Assembly (NCBI GenBank): GCA_945865725.1
Contig: CAMBEO010000012.1
Span: 1 to 49,121, forward strand
DNA length: 49,121 bases
Direction: 5' to 3'
Origin: Thermoflexus hugenholtzii JAD2
GTDB lineage: Bacteria; Chloroflexota; UBA11872; UBA12225
The notes beneath the pieces are model-generated. The model searched no databases. It saw only the letters and a program-made list of their open reading frames with translations, and was not told where the DNA came from. Below are positions 32,651 to 42,477 of this stretch, in pieces. The stretch's first letter is position 1. Every line of letters begins with the position of its first letter. A program made the position numbers and the translations under genes.

Positions 32651-35600
32651 ATGCCGGAGACCGGACGCGGCGGTAGCGAGGCGCACGTGCCCGCTGCTTC
32701 GACGATGCGCGTGCCTCGACCCGGCGTCGAGGACGCTGCGTCGTCTCGTCGCGTCGCCGCCGAGGAAGTCGTCGTCACCCCGGTTGGGGAAGATCCGGAC
32801 CCGCCAGGCCAGGCTGGGCCGACTGGCCCGGTGGGTGGCGCGGGTTCGCGTCGCCGGCGTCCTCGCCGTGCGGACCTCACCGCAGTCTTGCGGTGGGCAC
32901 GCGCGGTCGCCACCCACTGGCTCGTTCTCGACGGCCTCGCCGTGGCGCTCTTCTGGGTGATCATCCGCGCGATCATCGGACCCGCATTTGATGCGGGACG
33001 CATCGTCGTGGAAAACGACACCAAGGTCTTCTACTACCCGATCTTCACGATCATCGGCGAGGCGTGGCGCACCGGGAGATTGCCGCTGTGGTCGCCCGAC
33101 CTCCTGACCGGCTATCCCCTGTTCGCCGACGGGGAGGCCGGCGTCCTCTACCCGATCCACCTCCTCTCCCTGCTGCTCTTGCCGGTTGACGAGGCGTTCG
33201 CCTGGCAGCGCCCGATCCGCTTCTTGCAGGGCGCGACGTTCATGTACGCGTTCGTGCGCACGCTTGGGGCGGGACGGACCGGCGCCATCGTCGGTGGCCT
33301 CGCCTTTGGGTTGAGCGGCTTCGTCGTCGCCCAGGCGCACCATGTCAACATCGCGACCGGCGCGACGTGGTTGCCGCTGGCCCTCTGCTTCGCCGAACTT
33401 GCCGTGCGACGCGCCGGTCGCGCCCGGTGGGCGTATGCCCTTCTCGCCGCCGTGCCGTTCGGCCTGCAGGGGCTGATCGTACACGTGCAAATACTGATCT
33501 TGTCCGCGGCCACGTTCATCGCATTTGTCGCGTTTCGCGTAGTCGTCGGCCCGGTCGGACCAGTGGCGTTCGGCGCGATCGACGGCAATCGCGTCGCCGC
33601 GCGGTTCCGTTCATGGGCGCGCATGGTCATCCTTGTCGCGTGGATCCCGGTTCGCCTCGTGCGGGAAGTCATCGTGCGCGCGGTGGTCGGGGTCGGGATC
33701 GCGGCCATCGCCGGTGGCATCGGTGCCGCGATCGCCTCAGTTCAGCTCGTGCCCCTCTTCGAGCTGGGGACCTACTCGTTTCGGGGTAGCGGCGTCGACT
33801 ACATGTTCGCGACCGAGTACCAGTTGCCGGTCAGCCATTTCCTGAGCTTCCTGATGCCCGACGCGTTCATGTCGGCTTCGTGGCCAGAGGAAGCGCGGAG
33901 GTACTGGGGACTGTGGTCCCGCTGGGAGGCGTTCGGATACGTCGGGATCGGCACCCTGTGCGTCGCACCGTTCGGCCTCCTCTACGGTTCGTCGCGCACC
34001 CGGTGGTTCTTCGGGGCGCTCGTCGTGATCGCCCTCGCCTTGGCCGTCGGCGAACACTCCCCGTACGACGCGCACCACTTCCTGTCGAAGTTGCCTGGTT
34101 TCTCGGCGCTGCGCGCGCCGGGTCGCTTCGTCTTCCTCTCGACGCTTGGCCTCGCCGTCCTGGCGGCGCTCGGGGTGGATGCGCTCTGCCGCGAGTGGGT
34201 CCGGGACCCCGCGCGGGCGGCGGACGGCGGCTGGGCGGCGACCGGCCGACGCCTCGGGTTCACGCTCATCCTCGCCACCGCGCAAGTCGTGGCCGTTGCT
34301 GGACCCGGCGCCCTCGCGTACTTCGGGACGCATGTCGCCACCCGCAAGGACGAGGCGATGGCGTTCATCCAACGCCACTTCGTCGTAATGCGGGGGTTCG
34401 ACACGCGCCTGACGGCCGAACAGCTCTACCAGTTCGCCCTGGCGTCGCTCGACCTCGCGCAACCGGAGGTCGCGCGCCAGGTCGCCCTCCTGGTCGGGTG
34501 CGTCCTGATCCTGACCTTTTGGGACCGTCTCCGCGCCGCCTCGTGGGTCTGGCAGGGGGCGTTCATTGCCCTCCTGGTGGTCGACCTGGGGATGGTCGCC
34601 CGCACATTTCACCCGACCCTCACGATCCGCGAGCTAGGCGACGCGGGTGGAGTCGGGAGGTTCCTGGCGTCGCAACCGGGGATGAACGTCGCGGGCGGCG
34701 CCTCGTTCCGGGCGTTCACGCAGAAGGGCACGCGCGACGAGCCGAACCGCCTCCTCCTGGCGGGCGTGAGCCAGGCGAATGGCTACTCCTCGCTCGAGCC
34801 CGACCGGCACACGCGGTACGTCGCGGCGGCGTGGTTCGCGCCCAATCGCCTCCTCGACCTGATGGGGGTGAGGTTTTTCGTCACGCCCGCGACCTTCCGT
34901 CCCTTGCCATCCTTCAATCTCACGTCCTACGACAATGACCGGCCAGTGTTCTCGAGTACGGCCCGCAACGGTGGCGCGCGCCAGGCGGTTCGGCTTGACG
35001 GAACCGTCGGGGACTCGGTTCGCGTCGTCACGACGATGCGATGGGCGGCGACTGTCGCCCAGGGGCAACCGGTCGGCCGGCTGACGGTCGTGAGCGCGGC
35101 GGGCGTCCGTCGCGACCTCACGTTGCAGGCCGGCATCCATACCGCCGCCTGGGACTGGGAGCGGCCCGAGCTCGCTGGCAAGGTCGCGCACATCATGCCG
35201 GCCCCGCCCCTGCATGCGCGGACCTGGCGCGAACTTGACGTGCGAAGCCGCCCGCCGGGGCAGACCTTCGCGGCGCACCTCTACTACGCCGAGTTTCCGC
35301 TGGGCGAACTCACGCCCATCGACCGGATCGAGGTCACGTTCATCCACCCGACGGCGCAACTCGAGGTCTTCGGCCTTGCGCTCTTCAACGACACGACGAA
35401 GGACCTTGAACAGGCGGACATCACGCGCAACGCGCGGTTCAAAAAGGTGTACTCCGACACGGAAGCCGTCCTGTTCGAGAACCCGGGTGCGCTGCCTCGC
35501 GCCTTCCTCGTCCCCACGGTCGTGGCGATGTCCGGCGCCGAGGAGATCCTGCAACGGATGGCGCGCGGCGACTGGGCGCCAGAACGGATGGCGATCCTCG

Positions 35601-36181
35601 AGATCGACCCGGATGCGTCCGACCAGGCTGATCCGGCCGGGCCTGCGGCTGTCGAGCGCCGCCTCGGCCCCACGGCCGGCGTCGGCGACGTGGCCGCGCC
35701 AGTGACGTACGACCTTGCGCGTCGCCGAAGCACGTCGGGCATCGGAACGGTCGATCTGACCCGCCTCGATCCCGAGACGGTGGTCCTCGACGTCGTTGCC
35801 ACGCGCGCGGCGTTCCTCGTGCTTTCAGACCTGCATTACCCCGGATGGCAGGCTACGGTGGACGGGCGACCGGCGCCCATTCATCGGGCGAACTACCTGT
35901 TCCGCGGGATCGAGGTCCCTGGCGGGAGCCACCGGGTCGAGTTCGCGTATCGCCCACGATCGTTTCGGCTCGGCCTCGCGCTCACCCTCGCGGGCGTTGC
36001 CGCCATCGTGATCGGCCTGGCAGGGATCGGAACCGCGGCAGCGGTCGCCGCAGGACGTAAGCGTCGAACGTCTTCGCCCCGACGGCCGACCGTGGACCCG
36101 GCGGAGGCAGCATTTCCGGATCCCGGAGCGGAAGGCATGTCCAACCTCGCACCGGGCGAGGCAGGCGAGGCGCGTGCCTGA
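32651..36181 (+). CDS. YfhO-like large multi-pass membrane protein
   Basis: A 1176-residue protein resembling the YfhO family. An Arg/Pro-rich N-terminal stretch of about 90 residues precedes the first hydrophobic helix (LVLDGLAVALFWVIIRAIIG). About a dozen transmembrane helices fill residues 95-650, including the family-typical loop NDTKVFYYPIFTIIGEAWR and WSPDLLTGYPLFADGEAG, the kind of acidic periplasmic loop seen in GT-C type transferases. A long extracytoplasmic region follows. The C-terminus has the hallmark PGWQATVDGRPAPIHRANYL and a last helix near 1125-1150. YfhO in Gram-positives is linked to glycosylation of lipoteichoic acid. It probably glycosylates an exported glycan here. It overlaps the next gene by 8 bp. 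Confidence 0.85.
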   Translation: MPETGRGGSEAHVPAASTMRVPRPGVEDAASSRRVAAEEVVVTPVGEDPDPPGQAGPTGPVGGAGSRRRRPRRADLTAVLRWARAVATHWLVLDGLAVALFWVIIRAIIGPAFDAGRIVVENDTKVFYYPIFTIIGEAWRTGRLPLWSPDLLTGYPLFADGEAGVLYPIHLLSLLLLPVDEAFAWQRPIRFLQGATFMYAFVRTLGAGRTGAIVGGLAFGLSGFVVAQAHHVNIATGATWLPLALCFAELAVRRAGRARWAYALLAAVPFGLQGLIVHVQILILSAATFIAFVAFRVVVGPVGPVAFGAIDGNRVAARFRSWARMVILVAWIPVRLVREVIVRAVVGVGIAAIAGGIGAAIASVQLVPLFELGTYSFRGSGVDYMFATEYQLPVSHFLSFLMPDAFMSASWPEEARRYWGLWSRWEAFGYVGIGTLCVAPFGLLYGSSRTRWFFGALVVIALALAVGEHSPYDAHHFLSKLPGFSALRAPGRFVFLSTLGLAVLAALGVDALCREWVRDPARAADGGWAATGRRLGFTLILATAQVVAVAGPGALAYFGTHVATRKDEAMAFIQRHFVVMRGFDTRLTAEQLYQFALASLDLAQPEVARQVALLVGCVLILTFWDRLRAASWVWQGAFIALLVVDLGMVARTFHPTLTIRELGDAGGVGRFLASQPGMNVAGGASFRAFTQKGTRDEPNRLLLAGVSQANGYSSLEPDRHTRYVAAAWFAPNRLLDLMGVRFFVTPATFRPLPSFNLTSYDNDRPVFSSTARNGGARQAVRLDGTVGDSVRVVTTMRWAATVAQGQPVGRLTVVSAAGVRRDLTLQAGIHTAAWDWERPELAGKVAHIMPAPPLHARTWRELDVRSRPPGQTFAAHLYYAEFPLGELTPIDRIEVTFIHPTAQLEVFGLALFNDTTKDLEQADITRNARFKKVYSDTEAVLFENPGALPRAFLVPTVVAMSGAEEILQRMARGDWAPERMAILEIDPDASDQADPAGPAAVERRLGPTAGVGDVAAPVTYDLARRRSTSGIGTVDLTRLDPETVVLDVVATRAAFLVLSDLHYPGWQATVDGRPAPIHRANYLFRGIEVPGGSHRVEFAYRPRSFRLGLALTLAGVAAIVIGLAGIGTAAAVAAGRKRRTSSPRRPTVDPAEAAFPDPGAEGMSNLAPGEAGEARA

Positions 36182-36962
36182 CCTCGGAGACCTGACGCGT
36201 GAGATCGCGTTCCGCTGGCGAAGCCTCGCCCGCGCATCGGCGCCGGCATGGAAGCGGGTCGCCGGCACATGGGACGCGGTCGAGGGTCGACTTGACCCCA
36301 AGGGCCGGCGGCGCCTGCGTCGTCTGCGCTCGCGCCACGGCGAGACGATGGATCGGTGGCCAAGACTGCTGACCGCGGTCGAAATGCACGAGGCCGCCTA
36401 CGTGCTGGACTCGCTCGAGGCCATCGGGTGCGCGCCGACGGGCACGTCCAGTCCATCGCTAGACGTGGGGAGCAAGAACGGGTCGAACCTTCCGGCCTTC
36501 GCCGCGTTCCGTCCCGGACCATGGGATCTCGTCGAGATTGACGCGCACCGGCGCTACCTGACCTTGGCGACACGACGGGCGCACGGGGAACGGGTTGCGC
36601 GCGCGTACCCCGGCTGCCGTTTCGTCTCGGGGGACGTCGCGGCCCTGCAGGGGCCGTACGACCTGGTCACCTGGATCCTTCCGTTCGTGGATCCGGGCCC
36701 CCACGCGGCCTGGGGGCTGCCCGCGCGCCTGTTCGATCCGGCGCGGCTCCTTTCGCGCGTGACGGACCTCGTCGAACCGGGCGGAACCCTCGTGGTGGTC
36801 AACCAGGGCGAGGTCGAACGTGACCTCCAGGGCGAACTGTTCGCCGCCGGAGGCATCGGCGCGGCCTCGCTCGGCCCGATCCGGACCGAACTCTCCCCGT
36901 TCCGGCGCACGAGGTACGCCTGGCGGTGGGATCGACCCATTACGGGCGTACACTCGACGTGA
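36174..36962 (+). CDS. Methyltransferase-like protein of unknown specificity
   Basis: A 262-residue protein with a putative SAM-binding core. SLDVGSKNGSN (94-104) takes the place of motif I, followed by WDLVEIDAHRRYLTLATR (strand 2 acidic residue in VEID), RFVSGDVAALQGPYDLVTWILPF and EPGGTLVVVNQGE. The first 80 residues are Arg-rich and helical (RRLRRLRSRHG), without a signal peptide. The glycine loop is less canonical than in ordinary methyltransferases, so binding of SAM is inferred. The GTG start overlaps the YfhO-like stop, so it is the last gene of the glycan cluster and probably acts on the same product. Confidence 0.65.
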   Translation: MPDLGDLTREIAFRWRSLARASAPAWKRVAGTWDAVEGRLDPKGRRRLRRLRSRHGETMDRWPRLLTAVEMHEAAYVLDSLEAIGCAPTGTSSPSLDVGSKNGSNLPAFAAFRPGPWDLVEIDAHRRYLTLATRRAHGERVARAYPGCRFVSGDVAALQGPYDLVTWILPFVDPGPHAAWGLPARLFDPARLLSRVTDLVEPGGTLVVVNQGEVERDLQGELFAAGGIGAASLGPIRTELSPFRRTRYAWRWDRPITGVHST

Positions 36963-36985
36963 CGCGAACCAGCGAAAGTTGGCAC

Positions 36986-37015
36986 TTGCGTTCTAGAACA
37001 AATGTCCGGTATGCT
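36986..37015 (+). promoter_or_regulatory. recA promoter with possible LexA/SOS operator
   Basis: -35 TTGCGT (36986-36991), 18-bp spacer, -10 TATGCT (37010-37015). The spacer holds a perfect palindrome GTTCTAGAAC (36990-36999) and an overlapping GAACAAATGTCC (36996-37007), which is one base off the Gram-positive SOS box GAAC-N4-GTTC. A repressor bound here would block RNA polymerase. Confidence 0.55.
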
Positions 37016-37037
37016 CTCCCAACAGGAGGGCAAGAGC

Positions 37038-38219
37038 ATGCCGTCGTTCGCTAGCGCCGTCGCCACCATCGAAGCCCCGGAGGCCGCGACGCGCACCCGC
37101 CGTGAGGACGTCGCCAAGATGCCAAGTCCCGCACCGTCAGGCGCACCCATCCAGGGTGGAGGGCTCCTCGAACGGTCCGAGAAGGCGACCGCCGAACGGC
37201 TCAAGGCGATCGACCTTGCGATCGGCCAAGCGGAGAAGCAGTTCGGCCGGGGCGCGATCATGCGCCTGGGCGACAACGCTGCCAAGATGCAGATCGAGGC
37301 GATTCCGACGGGCGCGCTCGCGCTCGACCTGGCCCTCGGCATCGGTGGCCTGCCCCGCGGGCGGATCGCCGAGATTTACGGTCCCGAGAGCTCGGGCAAG
37401 ACGACGTTGGCCCTGCATGTGGTGGCGTCAGCCCAGCGGCACGGCGGCATCGCCGCGTACATCGATGTCGAGCACGCCCTCGAACCCGTCGATGCGCGCA
37501 ACCGGTGCGGGGTCAACATCGACGACTTGCTCGTGAGCCAGCCGGACACGGGTGAGCAGGCGCTCGAGATCTGCGAGATGCTCGTGCGCAGCGGCGCGGT
37601 CGACGTGGTCGTGGTGGACTCGGTCGCCGCCCTCGTGCCGCGGGCGGAGATCGAGGGTGACATGGGGGATTCCCAACCGGGCCTCCAGGCGCGCCTGATG
37701 AGCCAGGCGATGCGCAAGTTGACGCCCGCGATCGCCAATAGCCGCACCCTCGTCATCTTTATCAACCAGATCCGCGAGAAGATCGGCGTCATGTTCGGGA
37801 GCCCCGAGACCACCCCCGGGGGCAAGGCGCTGAAGTTCTACGCGTCCGTGCGCTTGGACATCCGCCGGACTGACAACGTGAAGAACGGCACGGACATCGT
37901 CGGCATGCGGGCGAAGGTGACGGTGCGCAAGAACAAGGTGGCGCCACCGTTCCGCGTGTGCGAGTTCGACATCCTCTGGACTGAGGGAATCTCGCGGACG
38001 GGAGGCGTGCTTGACCTTGGGGTCGAGATGGGTCTCGTCAGGAAGGCGGGCGCCTACTTCAGCTACGGCGAGACCAAGCTCGGCCTCGGGCGTGAGAACG
38101 CGCGCGAGTTCCTGCGCCAGCATCCGGCTGTCGCTGACGAGATCGAAAATGCGATCCGTGCGACGGCGAAAGCCAACAAGGCGTCGGCCGCACCCGCACC
38201 GGTGCCCGCAGCCGAATAG
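37038..38219 (+). CDS. recA: Recombinase RecA
   Basis: The DNA-strand-exchange ATPase and LexA co-protease. The 393-residue protein has an N-terminal extension of about 45 Ala/Pro-rich residues before the usual [21 protein letters not shown]. Walker A is GPESSGKTT (115-123), Walker B lies in [12 protein letters not shown], and the DNA-binding/oligomerisation region [20 protein letters not shown] is intact. ATG at 37038 is chosen: AGGAGGG lies seven bases upstream, while the ATGs at 37002 and 37011 fall inside the promoter. No recX follows. Confidence 0.97.
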   Translation: MPSFASAVATIEAPEAATRTRREDVAKMPSPAPSGAPIQGGGLLERSEKATAERLKAIDLAIGQAEKQFGRGAIMRLGDNAAKMQIEAIPTGALALDLALGIGGLPRGRIAEIYGPESSGKTTLALHVVASAQRHGGIAAYIDVEHALEPVDARNRCGVNIDDLLVSQPDTGEQALEICEMLVRSGAVDVVVVDSVAALVPRAEIEGDMGDSQPGLQARLMSQAMRKLTPAIANSRTLVIFINQIREKIGVMFGSPETTPGGKALKFYASVRLDIRRTDNVKNGTDIVGMRAKVTVRKNKVAPPFRVCEFDILWTEGISRTGGVLDLGVEMGLVRKAGAYFSYGETKLGLGRENAREFLRQHPAVADEIENAIRATAKANKASAAPAPVPAAE

Positions 38220-38294
38220 CGCGATGAGAGCGTGGCACCGTGCCGGCCCTAGGCTCGGCACGGCGCCCCTCGCCTGAGTCGCGCGGACCCCCGA

Positions 38295-38300
38295 TATACT
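38295..38300 (+). promoter_or_regulatory. -10 box TATACT, probable leaderless start
   Basis: TATACT ends six bases before the GTG at 38307, and no ribosome-binding site intervenes; the mRNA probably starts at the GTG. Confidence 0.6.
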
Positions 38301-38306
38301 CGGCGC

Positions 38307-39086
38307 GTGTTCGATATTGGTATTCCCGAGTTCGGCGTCATCGCGATCGTCGCGCTGGTCGTCCTCGGACCGGAGCGCCTGCCAGAGGTGATGCGCCAGG
38401 CCGGCAAGTGGTACCGGCAGGCGATGGTCTTGCGCTCGGACCTCATGTCGCAGGTCGCGGATGCCCAACGCACCTTCCGCGAGGAGATGGACGCGGTCGA
38501 GCGCGCGGCGGCGGTGGACCTCACCGAGGTGGCGGTCCCGGATTCGGCCCTCCCACCCCCGCCGTTTCGTCAGGTACCCGCCTGGCGGCGCCAACCCGAC
38601 AAGGCGCACGAGGCGGGGCCATTCCTTCTGGCGGCGTGGTATCGGGATCTCACGCCCGACATCGAGATTCCGGCCCTTGCGACTTCGTCACGTTCGCCCT
38701 TCGGACTGGTGCCAGTCCTCGGTGATCCGCTCCTCGGAAATGCCTACGTGACCTCGACGCGGGCGTTGACCGCCCGCGTCCATCCATTCGACGATCCCAC
38801 CGACGCGCTCACCGAGGCGCGGCGAGTGGCGCTCCGGGCGCCTGCCCCGTTTGACCGGCTGGTAGCGACGCCGACGATGGTCGTTCCGCAAGTTCCCGCC
38901 CCGGAGATCCAGGGCGAGAGCGATGCCGAGCGTCTAGCGCGAGAGGGCACGATCATCACGCTCTTCGAGGCTGGTTTCCACACCAAGGAAACGGCGTCGG
39001 GCGCGCTCGACTTGTCCCTCGCCGAGTTCGAGCGACGTTTGGCAACGAGGCGCCCGGCTGCTCCCGTGGCCGTGGCAGTCGCCTAG
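38307..39086 (+). CDS. TatA/TatB-like twin-arginine translocase subunit with long C-terminal extension
   Basis: The first 45 residues match Tat translocase subunits: FDIGIPEFGVIAIVALVVLGPERLPEV, a membrane helix with the TatB-type Glu8, the LGPERLP hinge and an amphipathic helix after it (MRQAGKWYRQAM). TatB recognises folded substrates bearing RR signal peptides together with TatC. The rest of the 259 residues is a Pro-rich linker and an unrecognised region, ending in a helical segment (SLAEFERRLATRR). Typical TatB is 90-180 residues, so the extension of about 150-200 residues is unusual. No tatC is adjacent. The GTG start is supported by the -10 box. Confidence 0.8.
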   Translation: MFDIGIPEFGVIAIVALVVLGPERLPEVMRQAGKWYRQAMVLRSDLMSQVADAQRTFREEMDAVERAAAVDLTEVAVPDSALPPPPFRQVPAWRRQPDKAHEAGPFLLAAWYRDLTPDIEIPALATSSRSPFGLVPVLGDPLLGNAYVTSTRALTARVHPFDDPTDALTEARRVALRAPAPFDRLVATPTMVVPQVPAPEIQGESDAERLAREGTIITLFEAGFHTKETASGALDLSLAEFERRLATRRPAAPVAVAVA

Positions 39087-39130
39087 TCCCGCCGCGTCAT
39101 CCGCGCCCCCATCTTGGGGCGGAGCGGGTC

Positions 39131-40015
39131 CTACAGGTGGGCAACCACCTGTGCCATCAAGTCACCCGCCTCGGTGGGATTGATCGCGACATGCGCACCG
39201 GCGGCGCGCAAGGCATCCATCTTGGCCCCGGCGGTCCCGCTTGACCCGGAGATGATCGCCCCTGCATGGCCCATCTTCCGCCCGGCCGGTGCGGTCACTC
39301 CGGCGATGTAGGCGACGACCGGCTTGGTCATCTCGTGCCGGATGAAGTCCGCTGCCTTTTCCTCTTCCGAGCCGCCGATCTCGCCGATCAGCATTACGGC
39401 CTTGGTCTCCGGGTCGCGCTGGAACGCCTCGAGGCAGTCGATGAAGGTCGTGCCGGGGACAGGGTCGCCGCCGATGCCGACGCACGTCGTCTGGCCAATG
39501 CCCTTCTGCGTGAGTTCGTAGAGGGCCTGGTAGGTCAGCGTTCCGGACCGCGAAACGATGCCGACTGGGCCCCCCGGGGTGGCAATCTCACCCGCGGTGA
39601 TGCCGATGTTGCACTTGCCGGGACTGATGACACCAGGGCAGTTCGGACCAAGAAGGCGCGTGTTCGGGAACTCGCGCTGCAGGCGACTGAAGAACCTGGC
39701 CTCGTCCTTTGCCGGCACTCCTTCGGTGATTACGACGACGAACTCGATTCCGGCCTCAGCCGCTTCCATGACCGCGCCCTCCACTCCGGGCGCCGGTACG
39801 AAGATGCAGGAAGCGGTCGCACCTGTCGCGGCGCGCGCTTCGGCGACGTTCGCGAAGACGGGGATGCCTTCCACGTCCGTGCCGGCGCGCTTGGGGTTCG
39901 TGCCTGCGACGACCTGCGTACCGTAAGCGCGATTGCGGAGGCCGTAAAAGCGTCCGGCGCTACCAGTGAGTCCTTGATAGACGACGCGTGTTGATTCGTC
40001 GACGAAAATGCTCAT
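39131..40015 (-). CDS. sucD: Succinate-CoA ligase, alpha subunit
   Basis: The ADP/GDP-forming succinyl-CoA synthetase alpha chain, which makes ATP or GTP from succinyl-CoA in the TCA cycle. The 294-residue protein has a CoA-binding Rossmann domain ([11 protein letters not shown] near the start, NCPGVISPG 125-133) and the phosphorylated His250 in [18 protein letters not shown] and [12 protein letters not shown] are also typical. Its ATG overlaps the sucC stop as ATGA, the normal sucCD coupling. It is the last gene of icd-sucC-sucD. Confidence 0.96.
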   Translation of the reverse strand: MSIFVDESTRVVYQGLTGSAGRFYGLRNRAYGTQVVAGTNPKRAGTDVEGIPVFANVAEARAATGATASCIFVPAPGVEGAVMEAAEAGIEFVVVITEGVPAKDEARFFSRLQREFPNTRLLGPNCPGVISPGKCNIGITAGEIATPGGPVGIVSRSGTLTYQALYELTQKGIGQTTCVGIGGDPVPGTTFIDCLEAFQRDPETKAVMLIGEIGGSEEEKAADFIRHEMTKPVVAYIAGVTAPAGRKMGHAGAIISGSSGTAGAKMDALRAAGAHVAINPTEAGDLMAQVVAHL

Positions 40016-41184
40016 CGTGCGTGGTCCTCGGTCGAAGGGTCCGCCGAACGCGCGTACTCGACGGCGGTGCGAGCGGCCTCGACCATGGTTGGCCGGGAGA
40101 CGAGGCGGTCGGACTCGTGTGCCTTCAGGATCGCCCGGCCTTCAGTGGCGTTCGTGCCGTCGAGACGGACGACGATTGGCGAGGAGATCGTGACGCGTCC
40201 GAGTGCCGTGACGATGCCGTTGGCGACTTCCTCGCCCCGCGTGATTCCTCCGAAAATGTTGATGAAAATCGACCGGACCTTGGGGTCGGCGTTGACGACT
40301 TCAAGTGCGTTCGCCATGACCGCGGCACTCGCACCGCCACCGATGTCCAGGAAGTTCGCGGGGGACCCGCCGACTTGGTTGACGACGTCGAGCGTGCTCA
40401 TCGCGAGGCCTGCGCCATTCGCGATGATGCCCACGGTGCCGTCAAGGCCGACGTACTGGAGGCCCCGTTCTCGCGCCATCTGTTCGCGCGGGTCCGCGGA
40501 CTCGGTCCCGTCGAACTCGTCCCATTCGGGGTGGCGATAACTGGCGTTCCCGTCGAGGGTGACTTTCGCGTCCAGGGCGTGAACCTGCCCGGAGGGCGTG
40601 AGGATCAGCGGGTTGATCTCGACAAGGTCCGCGTCGCCTTCGACGAAGCAGCGGTAGAGCTTGACGAGGATCTCGGCGGCGCCTGCGACCGCCTCCTCGT
40701 CGATGTGCGCGTCACGGATGATCTGGAGGGCGTCTTCGTGTGAGAGGCCCATTGCAGGATCCACGTGTCGGCGCACGATCGCATCCGGGTCCTCGGCGGC
40801 AACCTGTTCGATGTCGACGCCACCACGGGCGGACACCATTGCAAGGTGTTTGCGGGCGCCGCGATCAAGCGTGAAGGAGGCGTAGTACTCCTTCGCGATG
40901 TCGGAGGCGCGTTCCACCCACACCCGGTGGACGACGTGCCCCCGGATGTCCATGCCAAGGATGTTCCCGGCGTGGTGGCGCACCTCGTCGAGGTTGGCTG
41001 CGAGCTTGATGCCGCCGGCCTTGCCTCGGCCGCCAACCTGCACCTGCGCCTTGATGACGACGGGAAAGCCTGCCAGTCCGGCCTGGACGACGGCCTCGTC
41101 AACGGTCGTCGCGACGCCTCCGGGCGAGATGGGGATCCCGAAACGTGCGAAGTACTGCTTGCCTTGGTATTCGAATAGGTCCAC
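40012..41184 (-). CDS. sucC: Succinate-CoA ligase, beta subunit
   Basis: The 390-residue beta chain with an ATP-grasp nucleotide-binding domain and a CoA-ligase domain. Visible are MDLFEYQGKQYFARFG at the start, KAQVQVGGRGKAGG (nucleotide loop), EINPLILTPSG, and NIFGGITRGEEVANGI in the C-terminal domain near the phosphohistidine site. The start is GTG at 41184, with GGAG seven bases upstream. It lies 33 bp after icd. Nucleotide specificity (ADP or GDP) cannot be read safely. Confidence 0.96.
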   Translation of the reverse strand: MDLFEYQGKQYFARFGIPISPGGVATTVDEAVVQAGLAGFPVVIKAQVQVGGRGKAGGIKLAANLDEVRHHAGNILGMDIRGHVVHRVWVERASDIAKEYYASFTLDRGARKHLAMVSARGGVDIEQVAAEDPDAIVRRHVDPAMGLSHEDALQIIRDAHIDEEAVAGAAEILVKLYRCFVEGDADLVEINPLILTPSGQVHALDAKVTLDGNASYRHPEWDEFDGTESADPREQMARERGLQYVGLDGTVGIIANGAGLAMSTLDVVNQVGGSPANFLDIGGGASAAVMANALEVVNADPKVRSIFINIFGGITRGEEVANGIVTALGRVTISSPIVVRLDGTNATEGRAILKAHESDRLVSRPTMVEAARTAVEYARSADPSTEDHAR

Positions 41185-41217
41185 GATTGGCTCCGGCGCG
41201 GCGAACCCGCGCGGCGG

Positions 41218-42435
41218 TTACAGGTGGTCGGCGAGGCTCGCCGCGACCGCGTCCATGAACGCCCAGGTATCGACACCCTTCGGGTCCGGCGACGTGGTCA
41301 GCGCAAGGAGGTCGCGCGTCATCGTCCCGCCCTCGATCGTGTCGATGACCGACTTTTCCAGGGCTTGCGCGAAGGCCACCACGTCTGGCGTTCCGTCGAG
41401 AAGCCCCCGGCGCGCGACCGCCCCGGTCCACGCGAAGATCGAGGCGACGGAGTTCGTCGAGGTCTCCTCACCGCGTTCGTGCCGGCGGAAATGGCGCGTG
41501 ACCGTGCCATGCGCCGCCTCGTACTCGTACTTGCCGTCCGGGTTCACGAGGACGGACGTCATTAGGCCAAGTGACCCGAATCCGGCGGCGACCATGTCCG
41601 AAAGGACGTCACCGTCGTAGTTCATGCAGGCCCAGAGGTGTCCCCCGGGGTTCTTCATGACCTGCGCGACCGCGTCGTCGATCAGGAAGTACGAGTACGT
41701 GATACCCGCGGAGGCCATCGCGTCAGCGCGTACCTTCGCTTCCTCGGCAAACAGGTCGCGGAACCGCGCGTGGTACGTCTTCGAGATCGTGTCCTTGGTG
41801 TTGAACCAGATGTCGCACCGTTCGCCGATCGCATAAGTGAAGCACGCCTGTGCAAAGCTGCGGATGGAGGCGTCGGTATTGAACATCGCCATCGTGACGC
41901 CCGTCGGCGCTCCGCCGGAAAACGTGTTCACGACCTGGGTCACCGGCGGTGAACCGTCTGCCGGTCGAAAGGTCAATTCAACCGAACCCGGACGATCTAC
42001 CAGGATTTCCTTGTCGCGATAGATGTCGCCAAAGGCGTGGCGCGCGATCGTGATCGGACGCTTCCACGCCTTTACCGCCGCCGGGATGTTGGTCAGCGTA
42101 ATCGGCTTGCGGAAGACGGTCCCGTCCATGATCGACCGGATCGTGCCGTTCGGCGATGGCCACTGGCGCTTCAGTCCAAACTCGGTCACCCGGTCGTCGT
42201 TCGGGGTGATCGTCGCGCACTTGACAGCGACCCCGTGCCTCAAAGTGGCATGGGCGGAATCGAAGGTCACCCGGTCATCGGTCTCGTCCCGGTGCATGAC
42301 CGACAGGTCGTAATACTCAAGGTCGATGTCGAGGTACGGCAGGATCAACTGGTCCTTGATCCGGGCCCAGATGACGCGGGTCATCTCGTCGCCGTCCATT
42401 TCGACGATCGGGGTCTTGACGCGGATCTTGGTCAC
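41218..42435 (-). CDS. icd: NADP-dependent isocitrate dehydrogenase (eukaryote-type, subfamily II)
   Basis: Converts isocitrate to 2-oxoglutarate, CO2 and NADPH. At 405 residues, and with [14 protein letters not shown] at the start, it belongs to the homodimeric type also found in eukaryotes rather than to the E. coli type. [30 protein letters not shown] (substrate-binding Ser/Asn/Arg region), [14 protein letters not shown] and [13 protein letters not shown] (adenine/NADP region) are visible. The GTG at 42435 has GGAGG about ten bases upstream and matches the family N-terminus; the longer frame overlaps gltX promoter sequence. It is the first gene of a TCA operon with sucCD. Confidence 0.95.
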   Translation of the reverse strand: MTKIRVKTPIVEMDGDEMTRVIWARIKDQLILPYLDIDLEYYDLSVMHRDETDDRVTFDSAHATLRHGVAVKCATITPNDDRVTEFGLKRQWPSPNGTIRSIMDGTVFRKPITLTNIPAAVKAWKRPITIARHAFGDIYRDKEILVDRPGSVELTFRPADGSPPVTQVVNTFSGGAPTGVTMAMFNTDASIRSFAQACFTYAIGERCDIWFNTKDTISKTYHARFRDLFAEEAKVRADAMASAGITYSYFLIDDAVAQVMKNPGGHLWACMNYDGDVLSDMVAAGFGSLGLMTSVLVNPDGKYEYEAAHGTVTRHFRRHERGEETSTNSVASIFAWTGAVARRGLLDGTPDVVAFAQALEKSVIDTIEGGTMTRDLLALTTSPDPKGVDTWAFMDAVAASLADHL

Positions 42436-42477
42436 GGGGTCCCCCTCCAGTGCATGCGCGATCAAGCGCTGGCCGGG

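Noticed and set aside
37002-37037. Earlier ATG starts for recA at 37002 and 37011
   Set aside because: They lie inside the promoter (-10 TATGCT) and lack a ribosome-binding site; 37038 has AGGAGGG at proper spacing.
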